A stretch of 5,842 nt of DNA, from positions 1 through 5,842 of the forward strand of contig CALEIW010000213.1 of the NCBI GenBank assembly GCA_937876055.1, read 5' to 3'. This DNA is from an uncultured euryarchaeote (GTDB lineage Archaea; Thermoplasmatota; Poseidoniia; Poseidoniales; Thalassarchaeaceae). Of the stretch, positions 1-4,271 are shown piece by piece. Under the pieces are notes generated by a model that saw only the letters and a list, made by a program, of their open reading frames with translations, did no database searches and had not been told where the DNA came from. A program made the position numbers and the translations under genes. Positions within the stretch are counted from its first letter, which is position 1; the number at the start of each line of letters is the position of its first letter.

Positions 1-2
1 TA

Positions 3-764
3 CCGGGAAACAAGATTGTTTTATCTCAAAATATGGACCTTTTTTTAAAACAAGTTCACCCTAAGTCTTGGGCTGCTCGATGGGCATCGAATACTCATCC
101 AAGAAATAGTGAGGCGATTTCTGAAATACGATGGTTTCACGAATCTGATAAATTAGATGCTGTTGAATTACATCAATGGACAATTGATGTAAGCAATTCC
201 GGAAGAATTCCCGAGGTTTTGGTTGTCGATGAAGAGTTGAGTATTGTTACATACCAACTTTGCTCACAAAGCCCCCGTGGGTCATTTCAAGAGCATGAGG
301 CAATAGAATCTCTAGCTAATTTATCCGGAGGAATTCCCTCTGCCAACGGTTTGCTATATCCGTCCGATGATTGGAAAATCCAACAATTAGGAGTACCCAC
401 AGCAGGGGGTATTCATCTTGATTCAATCACATGTGAAATTATTCAAGGATTAAATCCACTATCGGAAGGTGCAATGATTCTTGCTGACTTGCTAAATAGA
501 GGTCTTGTCATTCGACCCGGATTCAAGTACGGCACTAGATGGAGATGTTACGATAAGCCTCTAGGAGAAGATCATGCACCTTTCCTCGTAGTCTTGCCTG
601 AGGATGCACCAAGAGATTGGGCCGGTGCTTGCCTCGCCTCGAGATTAGCATCAGGAGTCAACAAAATTTGGTTACACCCTGTCAGTCAGGGAGACTCCTG
701 GAGTTATCTGGCGATAACTAGACCACCTGCAGACTCACGATGGTCTAATCCAAGTAAACGCTGA
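3..764 (+). CDS. endA: tRNA-splicing endonuclease EndA, two-repeat archaeal type, probably 5'-truncated by the window edge
   Basis: This enzyme would cut introns out of precursor tRNAs at bulge-helix-bulge sites. Numbering is from the ATG at 33 (243 aa). The C-terminal catalytic domain has the family pattern: LLNRGLVIRPGFKYG (153-167), then the presumed triad Tyr173 (RCYD), His181 (EDHAPF) and Lys211 (VNKIWL). Upstream, EVLVVDEELSIVTYQL (61-76) resembles the end of the first, non-catalytic repeat of two-repeat enzymes such as that of Archaeoglobus. Residues 85-150 would be the N-terminal part of the second repeat. If so, about 80-100 residues of repeat one are missing at the left. The frame is open from position 3 (reading PGNKIVLSQN before Met1) and no Shine-Dalgarno precedes the ATG, so I take the gene as continuing off the window. 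The alternative is a genuine short start at 33. Family call is firm; the start is not. Confidence 0.88.
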   Translation, partial: PGNKIVLSQNMDLFLKQVHPKSWAARWASNTHPRNSEAISEIRWFHESDKLDAVELHQWTIDVSNSGRIPEVLVVDEELSIVTYQLCSQSPRGSFQEHEAIESLANLSGGIPSANGLLYPSDDWKIQQLGVPTAGGIHLDSITCEIIQGLNPLSEGAMILADLLNRGLVIRPGFKYGTRWRCYDKPLGEDHAPFLVVLPEDAPRDWAGACLASRLASGVNKIWLHPVSQGDSWSYLAITRPPADSRWSNPSKR

Positions 765-779
765 TTTTTTCACTTTTAC
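765..779 (+). terminator. Oligo-T terminator after endA
   Basis: A run of six T (765-770) starts directly after the endA stop codon, followed by CACTTTTAC with a second short T run. Archaeal RNA polymerase terminates at such oligo-T tracts without needing a hairpin, and none is seen here. Position and base content are the only evidence. Confidence 0.45.
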
Positions 780-784
780 TCGCT

Positions 785-793
785 AGAATATAC
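785..793 (+). promoter_or_regulatory. Candidate TATA box for the small-protein/polymerase operon
   Basis: AGAATATAC lies about 55 bases before the ATG at 846 and is the most TATA-like stretch in the gap. A start site about 25 bases downstream would fall near 814-818 and leave a leader of roughly 30 bases. No clear purine-rich BRE is visible just upstream, so this is a positional guess. Confidence 0.35.
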
Positions 794-800
794 CCCCTCT

Positions 801-835
801 GCCTACAAAAAGAAGGTTAGGCGATTTGATCCGCC
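801..835 (+). repeat. Two overlapping, mutually exclusive small inverted repeats upstream of the small gene
   Basis: GCCTA (801-805) can pair with TAGGC (818-822). GGCG (820-823) can pair with CGCC (832-835) across an 8-base loop. The two share bases 820-822, so only one can form at a time. They sit between the candidate TATA box and the start codon, where an operator or leader structure would act. The arms are only 4-5 bases, so chance occurrence is quite possible. Confidence 0.3.
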
Positions 836-845
836 AAGAAAGCCC

Positions 846-1103
846 ATGGGTCGAACAGTTGCAACTTGGAGGATGAGAGGGGAAGAAAGAATAGAGGGTT
901 GGAAGCAGTTTCATAGAACTTTGAGGCCGCAAGAACGTTCAGCTTACGATTCGATGGTTAATGCCGCGAGAAACAGAGCGGCGGCTTGTGGGATGATACC
1001 CACAGTCGACCCGATGGAACCAATATTTCTAGCGATGTTAGTTGAAGCGTACGAGAGAATCTCAAAAATCGAGGACGAAATTGAGAGGTTGAGGAATGGA
1101 TGA
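846..1103 (+). CDS. Small conserved-looking archaeal protein, helical, coupled to the polymerase gene
   Basis: An 85-aa protein of unknown function. It has no signal peptide or membrane segment and is rich in Arg and Glu. The start MGRTVATWRMRGEER, the central LRPQERSAYDSMVNAARNRA (26-45) and the segment DPMEPIFLAMLVEAYERI (55-72) suggest helices, ending in a short charged, coiled-coil-like tail (EDEIERLRNG). From memory, haloarchaea have small hypothetical proteins that also begin MGRT-x-PTYR and have the same helical layout; I could not check this. Its TGA lies inside the start region of the polymerase gene (shared ATGGATGA), so the two are probably translationally coupled. No strong ribosome site precedes the ATG at 846. 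It may be an accessory, regulatory or DNA-binding partner of the polymerase; the only support is its position. It is a real gene on grounds of frame, packing and recognisable composition. Confidence 0.8.
   Translation: MGRTVATWRMRGEERIEGWKQFHRTLRPQERSAYDSMVNAARNRAAACGMIPTVDPMEPIFLAMLVEAYERISKIEDEIERLRNG
1083..1088 (+). promoter_or_regulatory. Shine-Dalgarno-like site for the polymerase gene
   Basis: GAGAGG lies 7 bases before the ATG at 1096, inside the last codons of the upstream small gene; a second GAGG sits at 1091-1094, too close to serve well. It supports the choice of the ATG at 1096 and re-initiation by ribosomes finishing the small gene at 1103. Confidence 0.55.
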
Positions 1104-3483
1104 AGGATGGATCCTTGATTGTCATTTAGATATCAAAACCGAATGTATGAGTTTATGGATAAAGAAAGACGATGGGGGGGTTCAACAGATCCTAATGCCA
1201 TGGTCATTCACGATACATGTTCATGGAGAATCGCACAGATTAGATGAACTAGGTAGAGCCCTTTCTAGACCTGAATACCAACGTCCATTTGGAGCACTAT
1301 CATTGAGAAAGGAAAGGCATCGCACCTCACATGAATCACAAAAAGAGATGGAAGTCCTTGCAGTTAATTTGCAGAAGCCATCGAAGATAAGAAAAATTGC
1401 AGAGATGATTGATGCAAATGGTTCATGGCGAAATTTCGAGCTTTTTTCCGTTGACCCAAAAATCACTCAGAAATTTTTGTTAGACCTCAAAACCCATCCA
1501 TTTGGGAGGGTGAAGATAATTGGAAACCAAATTTTTCCCTTAGACACAAGAGACGAAGTTGATTGGCAACTTCCACCTCTTAGAATCATCGAACTGGATG
1601 TTTGTTGCCTAGATGTAAATGGTAAAAGAAAGGCTAGCGCACCAATTTCTAGTATCACAATAGTTGACAAGGGAGTAATTAATTGCGAAATCAAATCATT
1701 CAGTCAAACTTTGGTTGCCGACGCATATACTTGCTCTGCCCATATGTTAGATGACTTTCACAGAAAAATAGAGGAAATTGATCCCGACATTGTAATCACC
1801 CATGATGGAGACAATGTCGACATTCCTGCATTGATTAGACTTGCCGAGAAGTCAGGAATGAAGCTGAATATTAGTAGAAATGGAAGAGGAAGTAAACCTC
1901 GTTCTCAAGAACGTGTGGCTTGGAGCTATGGCCGACTTCTGAGAAAGGAAGCGTACCATTCCTTAGAAGGACGATTACACATTGACATGGGACGCTCTTT
2001 CATAGGCAAAGAAGGTGGGATTGAGGGGTTAATAGAATTATCAAGAACTTCGGGATTACCAGCAGCGGACCTCTCAAGATTATCACCAGGTTCAGCAATT
2101 TCCGCTATGCAAATTCGACAATCGATTGAAGATGGAGTATTGATTCCTTGGAAAAAGAATAGGCCAGAAGATATGAAAGATGCTGAACAAATAATGTTGG
2201 CTGATCGGGGTGGACTATACTTAGACCCAATTGTTGGTGTGCACCAAGGTGTTATTGAACTAGATTTTGCGAGTTTATTCCCCAGCATAATTGCAACGAG
2301 AAATATTAGCCCTGAAACTATGAATTGTTTGTGCTGTAATCTAGATTCGGACTATTCAAGAAAAGATGGGAGATTATCTTTGAATGTCAAAACAGCCGCT
2401 GCTGAAATTCAAAAAAGACAAAAAAATAATGAAAATTTGAAATTAGTTGTACCCGAACTTGGATTACATGTCTGTACGAAAAGGCATGGATTCCTAGGTA
2501 GAGTGGTAGCACCTATAATTGAAAGACGGAATGTATTGAAAGAAAAAAGGCAGAACAAAGGAGACGTTTGGGATAGAAGACAAAATGTTCTGAAGTGGAT
2601 CTTAGTAACTTGTTTTGGCTATACTGGTTATCGAAATGCACGCTTCGGTAGAATTGAATGCCATGAGGCCATTTGCGCTTGGTCTCGTGAAATACTCTTG
2701 ACCACTATTGAAGAAGCAAACAAAGAAGGATGGGATTGTATACACGCTATAGTAGACGCTATTTGGATTAAAGATAGAAATAATCGAAGCGAGGGGGAAA
2801 AGCGAGATTCATACCAACGTTTGATGGCTAGAATTGAAGCATTGGTTGGCATACCTCTTGAACTAGAACATGAATATGATTGGATTGCATTTATCCCAAA
2901 TCGAACTACAGGAGTTGGTGCACTAACCAAATATTATGCAAAGATAGGAAATGAGTGGAAGGTTAGAGGGATTGAATTACGCCAGCATTCAACATGTGAA
3001 TGGATAAGGCAATTACAAGAAGGCATGATGGAAGATTTAGCGAAGGATCCATTCGGAATTGGGCCAGAAATCGCGTCTCAACGTGTTGAAGATGAAATTT
3101 CTCGTATGAAGAGAGGAGAAGTGCCATTGAGTCAATTGATAGTAGGTAGAAGAGTACGATATGAAACTGGCAATCATCGTGTAATGAATCTGACAGCGGC
3201 GGCACTGCTCCGTGCCCGAGCGCTAGAACAAACTGCCCCTCCTGGAAGGAAGGTTCGTTTTGCCGTAACAGGTTGGAAAAGAGAACAGCCTGCCGACAGG
3301 GTACGATTACAATCAGAAATAGAGTCAGTAACGAATGCTATTTCTGGAGAAAAAGGAGACGTAGAATTCTATACTCCACTAGCCGTTCGAGCTGCCACTT
3401 CCATACTATCTCCCTTTGGTTGGAATGAAGATGTTGTAGCTGCAGGCTCGATGAGGCAATCTAGTCTAGAGGTTTGGATGTGA
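1096..3483 (+). CDS. Divergent family B DNA polymerase (PolB2-like) lacking a functional proofreading exonuclease
   Basis: A 795-aa template-directed DNA polymerase, probably accessory rather than replicative. The N-terminal domain (1-160) precedes a degenerate 3'-5' exonuclease. Exo I, normally D-x-E, reads ELDVC: Asp168 is kept but Cys170 replaces the Glu. Exo II is kept (DGDNVD, Asp242). Exo III with its Y-x3-D is absent: only about 13 residues separate GRLHID (292-297) from GLIELSR (311-317), against several dozen in typical archaeal enzymes. Motif A is intact (ELDFASLFPSI, Asp390). Motif B is altered: Lys500 is kept, and V-T-C-F-G replaces N-S-x-Y-G (504-508). Motif C reads HAIVDA, losing the first Asp of DTD but keeping Asp554, the metal ligand. 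The thumb region includes TKYYA (611-615) and RGIELR (624-629). The C-terminus ends LSPFGWNEDV plus a tail. These features fit the archaeal PolB2 group. It overlaps the small gene by 8 bases and the opposing RecA-like gene by 115 bases. Family B is certain; the PolB2 subgroup is likely. Confidence 0.93.
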   Translation: MDEGWILDCHLDIKTECMSLWIKKDDGGVQQILMPWSFTIHVHGESHRLDELGRALSRPEYQRPFGALSLRKERHRTSHESQKEMEVLAVNLQKPSKIRKIAEMIDANGSWRNFELFSVDPKITQKFLLDLKTHPFGRVKIIGNQIFPLDTRDEVDWQLPPLRIIELDVCCLDVNGKRKASAPISSITIVDKGVINCEIKSFSQTLVADAYTCSAHMLDDFHRKIEEIDPDIVITHDGDNVDIPALIRLAEKSGMKLNISRNGRGSKPRSQERVAWSYGRLLRKEAYHSLEGRLHIDMGRSFIGKEGGIEGLIELSRTSGLPAADLSRLSPGSAISAMQIRQSIEDGVLIPWKKNRPEDMKDAEQIMLADRGGLYLDPIVGVHQGVIELDFASLFPSIIATRNISPETMNCLCCNLDSDYSRKDGRLSLNVKTAAAEIQKRQKNNENLKLVVPELGLHVCTKRHGFLGRVVAPIIERRNVLKEKRQNKGDVWDRRQNVLKWILVTCFGYTGYRNARFGRIECHEAICAWSREILLTTIEEANKEGWDCIHAIVDAIWIKDRNNRSEGEKRDSYQRLMARIEALVGIPLELEHEYDWIAFIPNRTTGVGALTKYYAKIGNEWKVRGIELRQHSTCEWIRQLQEGMMEDLAKDPFGIGPEIASQRVEDEISRMKRGEVPLSQLIVGRRVRYETGNHRVMNLTAAALLRARALEQTAPPGRKVRFAVTGWKREQPADRVRLQSEIESVTNAISGEKGDVEFYTPLAVRAATSILSPFGWNEDVVAAGSMRQSSLEVWM
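3350..3354 (-). terminator. Oligo-T run just past the RecA-like gene, inside the polymerase gene
   Basis: Read on the minus strand, CTCCTTTTTCTCC begins about 12 bases after the TAG stop of the RecA-like gene. It is the nearest T run (5 T) available to end that transcript. If used, the message would extend into antisense of the polymerase gene. This is inferred from base content alone. Confidence 0.25.
3369..3483. other. 115-base antisense overlap of two coding 3' ends
   Basis: The last 38 residues of the polymerase (758-795) and the last 38 residues of the RecA-like protein are read from the same DNA on opposite strands. The frames are set so that third codon positions face each other and first positions face second ones, so the residues of each protein largely dictate those of the other. 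The polymerase end contains a family-like LSPFGW segment, so it is probably the original owner and the RecA-like tail the extension. Confidence 0.85.
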
Positions 3484-4190
3484 CGGAATTCCAGAAGTGA
3501 GGTTTGACCAAATGGCAATTGTGCCCAAATCATTTCCCTATCAAGAGACAAAAGGTGTAATCTCTTTCTTGCCAAACCACGATTAGATTTTTTCGAAAGT
3601 GGTTCACCAACCCTCAGTATATCATCTGCAAATTGTCTCAGAATCTCGCGTATATCCTTGCTTAACGGTGGTGATGAATTACGACTTGATGTGAGAATCA
3701 CCAAGGAATTCGAATCTTTACTAATATCCCTACATCGTTGAAGTGTTGCCTTCAACAAAGAGCGCCCTTCCGATTTCTTAAGTTGAGTATCCATAAACAT
3801 CCTAGGTATTTGTGAAATTACGATAATTCTCCCCTCAATCATTCTATTCGGTGAATCTTTTGATTTGGCTTCATTAGATAGTCTTTGAATAATCGACGCT
3901 GTTTGATGAGCTGTAAAACCACGGCATATATGGAAATTAGACAAGGCTTGACGATTTTTACAACCTCGTATTCGCAACAAAGGAAGAAGAGGAGAGGGGT
4001 CGAATGCCATCCCTCCATCAATCCAATGCACTGGTCTAGATTCAGACAAATCGTTAGCAACCATTCGCAATAGTGCGCCTTGGAATTCCTTTCTATCTTG
4101 ATCAATAAGAAGAACAGAGGGTGCCTTTGGTTTTGGTAATACTAGATCTATTGCTGAATCACCCCAAGAAATGCTCGTTGGCCGAGACAT
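3369..4190 (-). CDS. RadA/RecA-fold protein with degenerate nucleotide-binding motifs
   Basis: A 273-aa soluble protein from the ATG at 4190; a TTG at 4220 would add 10 residues but is a poorer start. The layout is that of a RadA/RadB-like ATPase core. A strand-helix (APSVLLID... to ALLRM, 23-43) stands where the P-loop belongs but has no GxxxxGK[ST]. HWIDGG (55-60) plus FDPSPL (63-68) resembles the RadA strand-turn after helix 1. CRGFTAHQTASIIQRL (89-104) resembles the RadA 'R-a-x-T-x-H-Q' segment. RIIVISQIPRMF (121-132) stands at Walker B, with Ser-Gln instead of Asp-Ser. SLVILTSS (162-169) is a further core strand. ATP hydrolysis therefore looks lost, and a structural or regulatory role is likely. 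It lies tail to tail with the polymerase. From memory, archaeal PolB2 genes are often neighboured by RecA-superfamily proteins, which fits. The fold assignment is by pattern reading, not by search. Confidence 0.72.
   Translation of the reverse strand: MSRPTSISWGDSAIDLVLPKPKAPSVLLIDQDRKEFQGALLRMVANDLSESRPVHWIDGGMAFDPSPLLPLLRIRGCKNRQALSNFHICRGFTAHQTASIIQRLSNEAKSKDSPNRMIEGRIIVISQIPRMFMDTQLKKSEGRSLLKATLQRCRDISKDSNSLVILTSSRNSSPPLSKDIREILRQFADDILRVGEPLSKKSNRGLARKRLHLLSLDREMIWAQLPFGQTSLLEFRHIQTSRLDCLIEPAATTSSFQPKGDSMEVAARTASGV
3588..3593 (+). terminator. Oligo-T run downstream of the polymerase gene, inside the RecA-like gene
   Basis: Six consecutive T about 105 bases after the polymerase stop are the first strong T run on the plus strand beyond 3483. 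If this is where the message ends, the polymerase transcript carries about 220 bases antisense to the RecA-like gene. Inferred only from base content. Confidence 0.25.
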
Positions 4191-4253
4191 AGGCAGAAGG
4201 CAATACAAATCACCTATCAATCAGCCAACGAGAGAGAGGTATTGAATCGGTTA

Positions 4254-4271
4254 GTGAAAGTAATACTTCAC
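4254..4271 (-). repeat. Imperfect hairpin over the metalloprotease stop codon
   Basis: GTGA(A)AGT-AAT-ACTTCAC can fold into a 7-bp stem with one bulged A and a 3-base loop. It contains the minus-strand TGA stop (4268-4270) and lies in the 77-base gap between the protease gene and the RecA-like gene. No T run follows on the minus strand, so it is not a clear terminator. It could be a message-end structure or chance. The rest of the gap (4191-4253) shows no convincing TATA box or ribosome site. Confidence 0.25.

Noticed and set aside
2410..2440. A-rich stretch in the polymerase gene as a frameshift site
   Set aside because: The reading frame continues without break on both sides and encodes the Lys/Asn-rich stretch before the conserved VVPELGLHVC segment; A runs are expected with such codons.
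1221..2930. Several minus-strand open frames of 75-120 codons inside the polymerase gene
   Set aside because: They lie antisense to a clearly conserved polymerase, have no recognisable motifs, are Ser/Ile-rich as expected from antisense reading, and lack ribosome sites.
2963..3205. Minus-strand 80-codon frame near the polymerase 3' end
   Set aside because: Antisense shadow of the thumb region, with no family features; unlike the frame ending at 3369, it has no extension outside the polymerase gene.
3839..4105. Frames on both strands within the RecA-like gene (minus 3839-4105, plus 3885-4073)
   Set aside because: They overlap the RadA-pattern frame fully and carry no motifs.
4191..4220. TTG at 4220 as the start of the RecA-like protein
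   Set aside because: An ATG ten codons downstream leaves the recognisable core intact, TTG starts are uncommon, and neither has a ribosome site; kept only as an alternative.
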